Shown in pieces: positions 10,701-18,746 of a stretch of DNA of 64,000 nt; the first letter of the stretch is position 1; every line of letters begins with the position of its first letter. Location of the stretch: contig CANNDD010000006.1 in the NCBI GenBank assembly GCA_947503285.1, positions 124,001-188,000 on the forward strand, written 5' to 3'. Source of the stretch: an uncultured Croceitalea sp. GTDB lineage: Bacteria > Bacteroidota > Bacteroidia > Flavobacteriales > Flavobacteriaceae. The notes beneath the pieces were generated by a model. The model made no database searches, had not been told where the DNA came from, and worked only from the letters and a program-made list of their open reading frames with translations. Position numbers and translations under genes: made by a program.

Positions 10701-10853
10701 GGTGACCGAAATTTGAATTGTTTTGGCATTTGCCAAAGGAAAAAAAGAGGAGTTCATTTTTTGATAACCCAAGAAACCAAAAATCAAAAATCCAACGATG
10801 AAAATGTTCACCGCGACCGGATACTTGATAAAATATGCTAGAAATTTCTTCAT
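7707..10853 (-). CDS. RND-family efflux permease (AcrB/HAE1-like, RND system 1)
   Basis: Product of 1048 residues, normal for an RND pump. It begins with the first membrane segment (FIKYPVAVNIFIVGFLIFGF), followed by the porter motif YPGASPEEVEEGI. The TM4 proton-relay motif is intact in GILVDDGIVIAENI. The second half repeats the fold (PFTIIGVAWGH, VNDGLVFTNKF, LTSITTIAGLAPL). It works as an inner-membrane trimer moving compounds out by proton exchange through the fusion protein and TolC encoded on either side. The branch looks closer to uncharacterised flavobacterial pumps than to AcrB itself, so the substrate is open. It is closely paralogous to the pump at 21599-24886. Confidence 0.93.
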   Translation of the reverse strand: MKKFLAYFIKYPVAVNIFIVGFLIFGFLGYQKMNSSFFPLANAKTIQISVTYPGASPEEVEEGIIEKIERNLKGVTGIDRVSSVSQEDRGTVTIETLSGFDVNLILDEVKNEVDRIPSFPTDIEPPVIETIKPTRPAISFIVTGDDIPLRILKGHAQEIENDLLRIDGISQIALKGFPEEEIEIAISESKLRSYQLTFEDVAKSIADANIIISAGSIRTKDEEFLIRANNKGYYAGKLDDIVVKSSADGSKVYLRNIATLRDAFNESPNRLFYNGKQAVQIDLNNTNTEDLIGSVDSVKNYIEVFNASHDNIELKAIFNTADAIQDRISLLLENAIIGMVLVLVLLSFFLRPSVAFWVAFGLPISFFGMFILLPQYGVTLNMLSMFGMILVIGILVDDGIVIAENIYSRREQGESPIKAAVNGTLEVLKPILSAIATTILAFSVFFFLDGQVGEFFGDIAIVVTLTLLVSLIEALLILPAHLAHSKDIKNIKKVSKFNQYGEKFMDFLRDKVYSPVYKKCLQHKFLSFSVVLFLFIITIGAFTSGLIKLSFFPTTASDQIVATINTPQGTSERITDSIASHVESAIWRVNEALGPNELNGPHIIGTVKSIGPISSSSSITVNLSPSETRAISSVEITDRIRSTVGVIPLLEKLSFNSGANVGGAPISVSLQGKDITRINAAKEMVFAELKQNPDVKDITDSSPKGIKEIKLTLKENATLLGLTYSSLMQQVRSAFFGNEVQRVQRGQDEVKIWVRYEKENRATINDINTIEIQTQNGRVPLSQVASYTIERGEVAINHLDGIREVTVEADIANPKVSSAEIMQDMGTRVADMIEAKYPGVTVSAEGQNREAGKIADSAAAVFPAIIFLIYVVIVFTFRSFSQPFILLALIPFTIIGVAWGHYLHGFSMSILSYLGIVGLIGIVVNDGLVFTNKFNSFLKEGLPFDQALYETGRARFRAIFLTSITTIAGLAPLMLERSLQAQFLIPMAIAISYGIAIATLLTLFLLPIFLSFSNTVKVYLRYLTTGKKPTREQVERAIIEQKVEHEEF

Positions 10854-10941
10854 AAATAGGCGTCGATAAAGTGAGATGCGCTTTTCAATACTCCGGATAT
10901 GGGAAGCTTATTCGTTTCGGTTTGAGTGAAAACAAATCATA

Positions 10942-12057
10942 TCAACCCTTAACGGGCTTAACTGGCATTCCTGGATAGGCATTAGCGATTTTTTCACCTA
11001 CTAACAGCATACCGTTCTTCAAGCCCTTGACGATAACCATATCGCCCTGATAATTGAGGATCTCCACAGGCACCAATTGCAGCTTTTCGTTCTCAATTGC
11101 ATATACATGATTGTTTTCTAGGATCAATGAATTGTCCAAGCTAAAGACATCGACCAATTCATCGCCTTCAATTTTAGCCAGAAGATATTCACCGTCTTTC
11201 AAATCATTATGATCGACCTCAACAACAATAGCGATACTTTGGGTGTCTTGGTTTATCTTTCCATTGATCCTGGTAATGTTTCCGCTAAAAGATGTCAACC
11301 CATCAACGGTATTCAAATCGACGGCAATACCCCTTTTCAAATACCGGTTTTCGGATGCCGGTACTGAAAGTTGCAATTCAAACCTCGAATCATCGACAAA
11401 CTCGCCGATTTTTTGGCCACTGCGTATCAAGGTACCCACCCGTACATTTGATTCGGTAACAATACCGTCAAAGGGGGCCCTCAGTGTATATTTGTTTAGG
11501 CGTTCCTCGCCGTTTTTGATATTGAAATACGTATTGTAAATATTCTTGCCCGATACGAACAACTTCTCTTCATTTGAACTAAACACTGGTAATGTTGGCG
11601 TACGTTGGTTTACGTTCAAACCTTCTAAATACACTTCCCATTTTCGAAAACCATTGGGATAGTCCATCTCCATATCAGGTAACATTGCGGCAATCTGGTT
11701 CATAAGATCACTTCTACTTGACTTTATTTGGGCTTCATGTTCCTTACTATCCAATGCAATTAAAACTTGTCCTTTTTTAAACTTGTTGCCCATTTTAAAT
11801 GGGGTGGCTGTTTTTTCAAGAATTCCCTGTACTTCACTGAATAATTCAATTTTTTCGGCGGCTTGCAAGGTCCCTGTCGCTTGAATACGGTAGGGAATAT
11901 CGATTAACTCTACAAGCTGGGTCTTTACCTCAAGATCGACCGGTTCGGATTCTGCCTCCGTTGTAGCGGGATCCTCTTTCCTATTTAAAAACGTGAAGGC
12001 TAAAATGCCCGAGGTTATAAATAAGACGCCCAAAAGGATACTATACTTTCCCTTCAT
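10942..12057 (-). CDS. RND efflux membrane fusion protein (HlyD/AcrA type, RND system 1)
   Basis: Product of 371 residues with an N-terminal membrane anchor (YSILLGVLFITSGILAFTFL). The lipoyl/barrel-sandwich halves are clear: ATGTLQAAEKIELFSEVQGIL early, and LRAPFDGIVTESNVRVGTLI after the hairpin. Between them, instead of a long coiled coil, there is a segment with LPDMEMDYP, a KW..Y motif and TPTLP, shared with the second fusion protein of this window. The beta-barrel and membrane-proximal domains follow (VEILNYQGDMVIVKGL...). It links the pump to TolC in the periplasm. It lies three bases after the small protein gene upstream and 88 bases before the pump gene. Confidence 0.9.
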   Translation of the reverse strand: MKGKYSILLGVLFITSGILAFTFLNRKEDPATTEAESEPVDLEVKTQLVELIDIPYRIQATGTLQAAEKIELFSEVQGILEKTATPFKMGNKFKKGQVLIALDSKEHEAQIKSSRSDLMNQIAAMLPDMEMDYPNGFRKWEVYLEGLNVNQRTPTLPVFSSNEEKLFVSGKNIYNTYFNIKNGEERLNKYTLRAPFDGIVTESNVRVGTLIRSGQKIGEFVDDSRFELQLSVPASENRYLKRGIAVDLNTVDGLTSFSGNITRINGKINQDTQSIAIVVEVDHNDLKDGEYLLAKIEGDELVDVFSLDNSLILENNHVYAIENEKLQLVPVEILNYQGDMVIVKGLKNGMLLVGEKIANAYPGMPVKPVKG

Positions 12058-12060
12058 CGT

Positions 12061-12456
12061 TTAGCTTTTCATATTTGCCTTCATATAGCTTTTGATCTTT
12101 GGGGCTATATCATCTTCATACTTCTCAAATTGGGCAGCCGTCAAGACCGCTTCAAGCTCGGCGTTCTTCGCTTTCTTGATTCTTTTTATATCGCCTATCT
12201 TGCCAAACATCGAACCGGGTTCATCCATAAGTGCCTTCTGCTTTTTTGAATATTTCAAATTTATCCTTGAAACGCCGGCTTGCTGTTCTTCTGTTAAATT
12301 AAGTGCTTCGAACATCAATTTATCTTGATATGCCGCCATTTGTGCTGCGGACAGATCCGTTTGGGATAAAGCGGATTGCGCTAACATCAAACTAAGGATC
12401 GCTAGAAAAAAATTAGTATGTATTGTCATGCTATAATTACGTTTTGACTTTTGCAC
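12061..12456 (-). CDS. Small periplasmic protein, Spy/LTxxQ-like
   Basis: Product of 131 residues; a start at the ATG at 12429 is also possible. There is a signal peptide ending near ALSQ, then an all-helical body with the LTEEQQAGVSRINLKYSKK segment and a second LTAAQFEKYEDD repeat. The two LTxxQ motifs and charged helices resemble the Spy/CpxP/heavy-metal-sensor fold of periplasmic chaperone-like proteins. It is the first gene of the efflux operon, three bases before the fusion protein gene. A role in sensing or buffering envelope stress for the pump is an inference from this position. Confidence 0.6.
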   Translation of the reverse strand: MQKSKRNYSMTIHTNFFLAILSLMLAQSALSQTDLSAAQMAAYQDKLMFEALNLTEEQQAGVSRINLKYSKKQKALMDEPGSMFGKIGDIKRIKKAKNAELEAVLTAAQFEKYEDDIAPKIKSYMKANMKS

Positions 12457-12975
12457 CCTACCTTACCCTCAGTAATTTGGATTTTACCTCAAAGACGGTC
12501 CATAAGCCTATTTTTAGCCAAAACTATTTGATAACAGCCTGAACATCAACTAAAATCGACCAACCCTTGAAATGTCTATACGAACATGTTTTTTGGATTC
12601 CTTCTGTGAAGCGGCAGGGTACCGTCGCTGTAACAATACCCTAAAAAGTGGTGCGGGTCATACAATTTTAGCGCTAAAAACAGGTCGCTCAAAGTACTTG
12701 TAGATTGGTTTACTGGTTTCGAAGATAAAATTTGACATTTGATATATCTTTTTTTTTCATTTTAATAAAACCACATAATTTCAACTATCGTAATTGCCGA
12801 TTGATTTCTTACGGAATTTCAATTTGTCAAGGGATGTAAAAGTATTGAGAGGCACTTTAAATCGGTTTAACGGAATGGTAGAAATCATTACTCCGTTTCT
12901 CAAATAGAAAATGCTTGAAGAAAGTGTTTATTTTTTCATAGTTTTTAATTGTTGTCTTAGTTAAGCTAAGGTGAA
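12457..12975. other. AT-rich intergenic region upstream of efflux operon 1
   Basis: About 520 bases with no credible gene. It must carry the promoter of the efflux operon, but no clear TAnnTTTG box was seen close to the start. A perfect 14-bp palindrome TTTTAGCGCTAAAA lies at 12666-12679. A shorter inverted repeat CTTAG/CTAAG lies at about 12957-12971. The rest holds nothing I can name. Confidence 0.45.
12666..12679. promoter_or_regulatory. Perfect 14-bp palindrome, possible operator
   Basis: TTTTAGCGCTAAAA reads the same on both strands. It lies about 210 bases upstream of the first gene of the RND operon. Dyad symmetry fits a dimeric regulator site; no regulator gene is adjacent and the assignment is speculative. 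Confidence 0.25.
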
Positions 12976-12977
12976 AT

Positions 12978-13010
12978 AAAAGACCGTTACTTTTTATCGT
13001 AACGGTCTTT
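12978..13010 (-). terminator. Strong hairpin terminator after the LytTR regulator operon
   Basis: A perfect 12-bp inverted repeat AAAGACCGTTAC / GTAACGGTCTTT with an 8-base loop. It lies about 60-90 bases downstream of the response regulator stop. Both strands show T-rich flanks, so it may also block read-through on the plus strand. Confidence 0.75.
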
Positions 13011-13070
13011 TAGCATTTGGTGCCGAAGTATCTACTTGAACATCGTAAAAGCAAAATCGAAGCCCGGGCC

Positions 13071-13802
13071 TTAAAGGCCTACCCTTTTTAGAAATTCACT
13101 TTTGTAGCTTTCACCGATAGGAATTCGAATATCGTCAATCACGATTTTACTTCTTTGAATGGAATCAATATAATTCAGGTTTACAATAAAAGAACGATGC
13201 ACCCTTAAAAATTGATTTTGCGGAATCTTCGTTTCCATCTCCTTAAAACTCATTAAGGTTAAAATGGGCTTATTGGAAGGACCTTTGATATGAATCTTCA
13301 AATAGTCCTTTAGCCCCTGCACATATTTAATGTTCTCAAATTCAATCTTTATGTTTCCATACTCTGATTTAACGAACATAAAATCATCTTTGGCAGCATT
13401 ATCACCCCCAGCGGAAACGACGTTGTTACTTTCATCTTTTCTATTCTTTAATTCATAGGTTTCTTTTGCCCTATTCACGGCTTTCACAAAACGCACAAAT
13501 GGAATTGGTTTGACCAAGTAATCGACGGCGTTTAGTTCGAAACCATCAATAGCGTATTTCTGATATGCCGTGGTAAATACGAAAAGAGGTTTGTTCTCTA
13601 AGGTTCTTATGAACTCTAGACCGTTTATTTGGGGCATTTCGATATCAGAAAATACCAAATCGATTTGTTGTGTGACCAAAAAGTCCATGGCCTCCAAGGG
13701 ATTGGTAAACACCCCCATAACCTCTAAAAAAGCGATATCATCACAATAAGAGTTCAAGACACTTATTGCAAGGGGTTCGTCATCAACTATAATACACTTC
13801 AT
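13071..13802 (-). CDS. LytTR-family response regulator
   Basis: Product of 243 residues with two domains. Residues 1-120 are a receiver domain: acidic pocket at D7/D8, phospho-acceptor D53 in FSDIEMPQING, and the conserved lysine in YLVKPI. Residues about 140-240 are a LytTR DNA-binding domain (KSEYGNIKIEFENIKYVQGL, then FLRVHRSFIVNLNYID and IPIGESYK). Such proteins bind imperfect direct repeats upstream of targets after phosphorylation by LytS/YehU-type kinases. The kinase gene lies 63 bases upstream in the same operon. Because kelch, DUF4907 and outer-membrane-like genes precede it, it may regulate envelope genes; targets are unknown. Confidence 0.92.
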   Translation of the reverse strand: MKCIIVDDEPLAISVLNSYCDDIAFLEVMGVFTNPLEAMDFLVTQQIDLVFSDIEMPQINGLEFIRTLENKPLFVFTTAYQKYAIDGFELNAVDYLVKPIPFVRFVKAVNRAKETYELKNRKDESNNVVSAGGDNAAKDDFMFVKSEYGNIKIEFENIKYVQGLKDYLKIHIKGPSNKPILTLMSFKEMETKIPQNQFLRVHRSFIVNLNYIDSIQRSKIVIDDIRIPIGESYKSEFLKRVGL

Positions 13803-13865
13803 TTATTTCGCTTTAAATTCCTACACGTATCCATACATTTCGAATCACAATGCTCCCGACACGAC

Positions 13866-14891
13866 TTAAACCAAGGTGATATGCAAATCGACTATATATT
13901 CCCCGTTAAATTCTTGTACATCCAAGGCATGGGCCTTCGGGTAAAGATAATCCAACCGATTCTCAACGTTTTTAAGGCCAATCCCTGAATTAGGCTCATC
14001 TTTTCTTTGAAGCCCAATTAAATTACATGTCCTAAAATGTAGATGATCCCCATTGATCTCTATTTTAATCTCAACCTTGGTCTTACCCTTAAAATCCGTT
14101 CCGTATTTGAAGGCATTCTCAATAAAGGTGATGAGCAAAAGAGGGGCAATCATTTTATCGGAATAATCCCCTTTGATCAATAATTTAACGTTCTGACTGT
14201 CTGAAATACGGAGTCTTTGCAGACACACATAATTCTTGATATACTCAATTTCCTTTTCTAAGGATACTTTATTTTGGTTTGCCTCATAGAGCATATACCG
14301 CATCAATTCCGACAAGGTTATTACCGCTTCGGGGGCCTCTTTTGACTGATTGCGGACCAAGGAGTATACACTGTTCAGGGAATTGAATAAAAAATGGGGG
14401 TTCAATTGTGCCTTTAAAAACTCCAATTCCGTTTCCGCACGTTGTACCTCAATTTCCTTCTGGACTTTATCCCTATTATAAAAATCCTTGATTAACTTCA
14501 TAAGCCCACCCAATAAGAAAAAGGCCAATGAAATAAATGTGGCAGAAAAATACTGAATCGGCCGTAGCTGGTCTTCGCCCAACAAATTTTGAATCTCTCC
14601 AAAACCCCTTACAGGGAAAAAGAAATTGACTTGATTCACCAAAAGGATAAAAAACACCAAGAACAATATAGAGGTACCTACATAGGCCACCATCTTTTTC
14701 TTCAACAAAAGTTTTGGTACTAGCAAGCTGTAATTCATATAGAACAACAAGGGAGGAAAACTTATCCTTAAAAACATCCCAGGCTCATACTCTTGAAAAA
14801 GTGATATGGACACAAATAATGGAAACGTTGCGATACAGACCCATGCAATTATATGAATCCAAAATTCCTTAATTTTCAAAGATTTCTTCAT
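13866..14891 (-). CDS. LytS/YehU-type sensor histidine kinase
   Basis: Product of 341 residues from the ATG at 14891. An in-frame Met at 14945 would overlap the preceding gene and put extra residues before the first membrane segment. Four hydrophobic stretches occupy about residues 10-135 (HIIAWVCIATFPLF, FPPLLFYMNYSLL, SILFLVFFILLV, ATFISLAFFLLGGL). Then comes a short coiled coil and the His_kinase domain, LNPHFLFNSLNS with the phospho-acceptor H166. The ATPase part ends in GIGLKNVENRLDYLY. No periplasmic ligand domain is present, so sensing is probably through the membrane segments or through partner lipoproteins from the same operon. Its partner is the LytTR regulator downstream. Confidence 0.9.
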   Translation of the reverse strand: MKKSLKIKEFWIHIIAWVCIATFPLFVSISLFQEYEPGMFLRISFPPLLFYMNYSLLVPKLLLKKKMVAYVGTSILFLVFFILLVNQVNFFFPVRGFGEIQNLLGEDQLRPIQYFSATFISLAFFLLGGLMKLIKDFYNRDKVQKEIEVQRAETELEFLKAQLNPHFLFNSLNSVYSLVRNQSKEAPEAVITLSELMRYMLYEANQNKVSLEKEIEYIKNYVCLQRLRISDSQNVKLLIKGDYSDKMIAPLLLITFIENAFKYGTDFKGKTKVEIKIEINGDHLHFRTCNLIGLQRKDEPNSGIGLKNVENRLDYLYPKAHALDVQEFNGEYIVDLHITLV

Positions 14892-14925
14892 TTTGCTTCT
14901 ACCCAGCGATACGATATGAAGCCAG

Positions 14926-15279
14926 TTATTCTTCAAATTTAACACGATAGTTTTGTAAATCGACTATTGTAATCGTTGGCGAACGATTACTTTTTAACTT
15001 ATCGATTACAAGTTTTCCAACCTTTTCCGCATCTTTCTTTGATGAAAACAACTGTTTTCCTCTTACCGCAGGTATGTATTCTTGTTTTATCAATAATTGC
15101 CGACGATAGAATATTTTATATGACCACCCCCCTGAATCTTCTTTTGCCGAAACCAATTCATAAATAGCATCGTTTTTTTTAACATCGGTGGCATCGTTCT
15201 CCACCATAAAAAACCCGAGGAAAATAATCAGTAGCACCATGCAAATGCTTATTACAATATATTTGGCTTGGCTCAACAT
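14926..15279 (-). CDS. DUF4907 family protein, membrane-anchored
   Basis: Product of 117 residues. One N-terminal hydrophobic segment (IVISICMVLLIIFLGFFMV) acts as an anchor or uncleaved signal. The rest is a small domain with YELVSAKEDSGGWSYKI, a Y..RQLLIKQEYIPAV strand pair and KKDAEKVGKLVIDKL, matching DUF4907 as seen in Bacteroidota. That family is usually found beside kelch-type proteins, as here (18 bases after the kelch gene). Function is unknown. Operon position suggests it is a periplasmic accessory of the sensor kinase, which is an inference. Confidence 0.7.
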   Translation of the reverse strand: MLSQAKYIVISICMVLLIIFLGFFMVENDATDVKKNDAIYELVSAKEDSGGWSYKIFYRRQLLIKQEYIPAVRGKQLFSSKKDAEKVGKLVIDKLKSNRSPTITIVDLQNYRVKFEE

Positions 15280-15297
15280 AAGGAAACTGGTTCGTTA

Positions 15298-16320
15298 TTA
15301 ATCATCTTCTTCCTCTTCTTCAAACGGAAAGAACTCTCGGTTGTCATCGAGAAATAGATTTCCACTATTGCCTAAGGCTACAAAGGCCCGTGCCCCGTTA
15401 GAAAAACTAACGGCACCTTGTCTTGAAACCCCCTCATATTCTGTTTTTTCTTCCCAGAGATCCGTATTGGGGTTGTATTCCCATACCGAGGATACCGTGT
15501 TGATTCCACGTTCACCGCATGCAAAATACCCCAATCCACCAATGGTAAAACCGACTGCGTTACTTCTTGAAATTCGATAATCGTCATCATCATCCAAATC
15601 AAGAAGTGCGGTCCACGTTTCCGAAGTAGTATCGAATTCCCAAAAATCCACTTGATCCAAACCATTGGATTCCCCGGTACCGACGTACACTTTGTCACCA
15701 ATGGCAAAGGTAGTTGCATCCCTTCTTTTGGTGCCACCGAAGCCTATAAGCTCTTCCCAACTGTCGGTTGTTGGATTATACTTCCAAAAATCCTTCCGGT
15801 CATTATCACCATCATAACCCGTACCGACATATCCATTGGTTGTCGAGTTAAAGGCAATGGCCCCCCTTCGTGGGGCACCTGCAAAATCAGCAATACGAAC
15901 CCATGTGTTGGATGCAAGGTTATACCTATAGAAATCCCCCAGTTCGTCATCACCGTCAAAACCCAGTCCTATATATCCTGATTCGTTCAAGGCAAAACCA
16001 ACGGCAGCGCTTCTTCCCACCGCTGGCAAATCTGCCAATTGCCTCCAAAAATTTCCTTCGATATCGTATACCCAAAAATCGTTAAGATAGTCATCGCCAT
16101 CATATCCCGTACCCATATATCCGTTATTGCCTATCGTAAAAGAAACGGCACTACCCCTAGGGGTACCATCAAGAACGGAGCGGTCTATCCAATTACCCAA
16201 TTCCTCTTCATCATCATCACTTGAACAGCTGACGAACAACAGTAAAAATAGCGTTGCGATCATCGGCAATCGCATAAAGGCAGTTTGATTCTTTTTCATG
16301 AACTCGTTTTTCATATTCAT
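15298..16320 (-). CDS. Kelch-repeat beta-propeller lipoprotein
   Basis: Product of 340 residues; starts at 16314 or 16299 are also possible. The signal ends in the lipobox FVSC followed by SSDDDEEE, a surface-export-like acidic stretch. About six kelch blades follow, each with a GY..TG/GYIGLGFDGDD turn, a D(F/V)W.Y(N/D) strand and a W..L strand (for example FWVYDIEGNFWRQLADLP, FWKYNPTTDSWEEL, SVWEYNPNTDLWEEK). The repeated GYDGDD/GFDGDD turns are rich in Asp and look able to bind divalent cations. The C-terminus is strongly acidic (FEEEEEDD). No enzymatic copper-radical oxidase residues were recognised, so annotations such as galactose oxidase would be misleading. It lies four bases after the OMP gene. 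Confidence 0.82.
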   Translation of the reverse strand: MNMKNEFMKKNQTAFMRLPMIATLFLLLFVSCSSDDDEEELGNWIDRSVLDGTPRGSAVSFTIGNNGYMGTGYDGDDYLNDFWVYDIEGNFWRQLADLPAVGRSAAVGFALNESGYIGLGFDGDDELGDFYRYNLASNTWVRIADFAGAPRRGAIAFNSTTNGYVGTGYDGDNDRKDFWKYNPTTDSWEELIGFGGTKRRDATTFAIGDKVYVGTGESNGLDQVDFWEFDTTSETWTALLDLDDDDDYRISRSNAVGFTIGGLGYFACGERGINTVSSVWEYNPNTDLWEEKTEYEGVSRQGAVSFSNGARAFVALGNSGNLFLDDNREFFPFEEEEEDD

Positions 16321-16324
16321 CGCT

Positions 16325-17212
16325 CTAATTGTTAAAATTTAGTATTAATCCCATTGAAAAGTATATGGATTCCGAAGTGTTAAATTCATTTAGTTGCTGC
16401 TCATTCCCGCTCAGAAGCCTAAGATTGTTATCCATCAAATAGCCCATGCGTAATACCGAGGTAAAATTGGGTTGCAACCTGTATTTATGCGTAACACCAA
16501 GAGCTATTGCCTCGTATTCCAATTTGCTATCGTTATAGACTTCTTGACCTATTGGTAAGCCATTTTGGATATTGGCGTACGACCCAAGGTATTCGGCATT
16601 TAGACACAAATCATGCCTTGGGGTGATGTCATAGGTAATCGAACTCCCCGGAAAGCCCAATTCAAGGGACCATCGATTGAATGTGGTCATAAATGAAAAA
16701 ACAGGATAAAATCTCGGTTGCCCGAGCGCAGTGCCATAACCGGCCCCTAGTTTAAGTGCCGTCACTTTACCATCATTGGTATTCCATGTTTTGTGTATGT
16801 TGGCATTGCCCCCATATTGAAAGTCTGCCCCACTAATACCGCTGTCAAGCGTAGATGAGATTACAGGTGAGAATGTGACTTCAAACCCCCAATTTCTTTG
16901 AAGATCATGACGGTAAAAAAAACCTCCGGTTATTAGATGTATTTCTCCAAAGGCTTTGGTTACCGATGGAATCGCCGTTTCAAAAAAATCGTACGTGGTA
17001 TTCCGATAACCGGCCACGAATACTAATTCCTGTCTTTTAAAAGAAAATAAGCTTTTGTTAAAGGCAACCGAATATTGGTTCCAACTGGCTTCACCAACTT
17101 CAGGCACCATATCGTATTGAAAAGTTGTAAAGCCTGATTTTTCCATTTTTTGGGCCATACCCCCTTCTGTTATAAAATAGCACAACAACACGCTTAAGAC
17201 AAGTTTATCCAA
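16325..17212 (-). CDS. Predicted outer-membrane beta-barrel protein of the kelch/LytTR operon
   Basis: Product of 295 residues with a signal peptide (MDKLVLSVLLCYFITEGGMAQ). The mature part alternates polar and aromatic residues in short strands with glycine turns (VFVAGYRNTTYDFFE, GEIHLITGGFFYRHDL, LKLGAGYGTALGQPRFYPVFSF) and ends in FSMGLILNFNN, a barrel-like terminus. I do not recognise a named family. It is the first gene of a five-gene operon with kelch, DUF4907, kinase and regulator genes, and its promoter should lie in the divergent gap 17213-17432. It may be the outer-membrane part of that sensory unit. Confidence 0.6.
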   Translation of the reverse strand: MDKLVLSVLLCYFITEGGMAQKMEKSGFTTFQYDMVPEVGEASWNQYSVAFNKSLFSFKRQELVFVAGYRNTTYDFFETAIPSVTKAFGEIHLITGGFFYRHDLQRNWGFEVTFSPVISSTLDSGISGADFQYGGNANIHKTWNTNDGKVTALKLGAGYGTALGQPRFYPVFSFMTTFNRWSLELGFPGSSITYDITPRHDLCLNAEYLGSYANIQNGLPIGQEVYNDSKLEYEAIALGVTHKYRLQPNFTSVLRMGYLMDNNLRLLSGNEQQLNEFNTSESIYFSMGLILNFNN

Positions 17213-17432
17213 TTAGTAACTTTTGCCTAAAAATACCAGTGGAAACAAGGCCTTGGAAAAATAATATACCAATGGTGCAACTACCTATACTAGACACGAC
17301 ATTTAATCGACAAGTACGTATGTCATTATTCATAGACAGAATGATTTGTTTGGTCTATATCTAAGGCCTATAGGTATATCATACTTCAATTCAAGTATGC
17401 GTTGGCATTAATTTGTCTTCAAATAGTAGAAT

Positions 17433-18746
17433 ATGAGAAGCTTTCTGGGTGTGCTATTTGCTCTAATGCTGTATATATCCTGTTCGGTAGAAGATAGGGA
17501 ACGAGCGGCACTTGAAGTAGGTCAAGAATTTACCGATTCTGATGTAAGGGTGATTACCATTGACACCTTTACGGTTGAATTATCGACGTTCAAATTTGAT
17601 AGTATCAATAGTTCAAGTTCTGGTCGGTTATTGGTTGGCAGGTACATTGATTCGGTATTTGGAACGGTATCGAGTCAGCCTTATTTTGAATTGTCCACGA
17701 CCAATTATAGCTTGCCTGATGATGCCGAATTAGACAGTATTGCCCTTATTTTAGGCTATGACCGTTATTTTTACAATGACACTACACGGCTTTCGCAAAT
17801 CAATGTGCATCAAATTCTGGAAGATTTAGAACCTGAAGAAGGTTTTTTCTATAACACCAGTACATTAAAATTTGACAGCATACCCGTCACCTCGAGAAAC
17901 TATTTTCCTGAACCTATTGATGAAGATTCATTACACATTTCAATTCCTACGGGATTCGGTCAAGAAATATTCGACTTAATACAAGAAAATGAGATCAATG
18001 AAGATGATGAGTTAAGGGAACTTTTTAAAGGTTTTACCCTAGTGCCTGGGAAAAACGAAGATGCATCCATTATAGGTTTTTCAAGAAATATGGAGAATAG
18101 CTATTTGCGTTTCTTTTATTCCATACCGGAGGAGTTTGATGAAGAAGAAGGCACCTTTGACCTTTTTATAAACCAAAATATTGGTGTACCCAGGGCATTC
18201 AACAATATCGAAAGTGATGTTTCAGAAACGGTTCTTTCACAACTCACCGATCAAGAAATCAACCTCAAATCCACCGAGAGCGATAATGTCAGCTATATAC
18301 AATCGGGTATAGGTTTTGCAACACGAATAGTGTTTCCAACTATTAGGGAAATAGGTGAAATACCCGGTAACGGAACGGTATTGAGTGCCGTGTTGCAGCT
18401 CACACCACCACAAAACTCGTTTGACGATATGTTGCCCATTCGTGATTCTTTAAATGTTACCATCGTTGATAGGAATAACGTTATCACCGAAACACTGGCC
18501 AATGGCAACGGCGATGTGTTCGCCGTAACAAACCAAAATGACATTGAATTCAATGAAATCTTTTATGAGATCCAGTTGGGCATCTATGTAGACCGCAAGC
18601 TTGCCGAATCACCTATAATTCAAGATGCATTGGTCATCTTTCCGAACAACTTCAATGATTCTATAAATCGCATTCTCATAAATGGTGAAAACACCGAGGA
18701 TTCAGAAGCGAAACTGATAATCACTTATGCCATATATGAAGATTAG
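17433..18746 (+). CDS. DUF4270 family lipoprotein
   Basis: Product of 437 residues. The signal ends in a lipobox (LMLYISC followed by SVEDR). The N-terminal third has the DUF4270 pattern of a mature TFTVELSTFKFDSINSSS segment and LLVGRYIDSVFGTVSSQPYFEL. The rest is a beta-rich repeat of DSIALILGYDRYFYND and INQNIGVPRAF type strands. It belongs to surface or outer-membrane lipoproteins of unknown function widespread in Flavobacteriia. It overlaps the start of the following porin-like gene, so the two are probably translated together. The divergent gap upstream (17213-17432) holds no unambiguous promoter box. Confidence 0.8.
   Translation: MRSFLGVLFALMLYISCSVEDRERAALEVGQEFTDSDVRVITIDTFTVELSTFKFDSINSSSSGRLLVGRYIDSVFGTVSSQPYFELSTTNYSLPDDAELDSIALILGYDRYFYNDTTRLSQINVHQILEDLEPEEGFFYNTSTLKFDSIPVTSRNYFPEPIDEDSLHISIPTGFGQEIFDLIQENEINEDDELRELFKGFTLVPGKNEDASIIGFSRNMENSYLRFFYSIPEEFDEEEGTFDLFINQNIGVPRAFNNIESDVSETVLSQLTDQEINLKSTESDNVSYIQSGIGFATRIVFPTIREIGEIPGNGTVLSAVLQLTPPQNSFDDMLPIRDSLNVTIVDRNNVITETLANGNGDVFAVTNQNDIEFNEIFYEIQLGIYVDRKLAESPIIQDALVIFPNNFNDSINRILINGENTEDSEAKLIITYAIYED

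Noticed and set aside
15298-16320. Galactose oxidase activity of the kelch protein
   Set aside because: Only the kelch propeller is visible; the copper ligands and Tyr-Cys cofactor site were not recognised.
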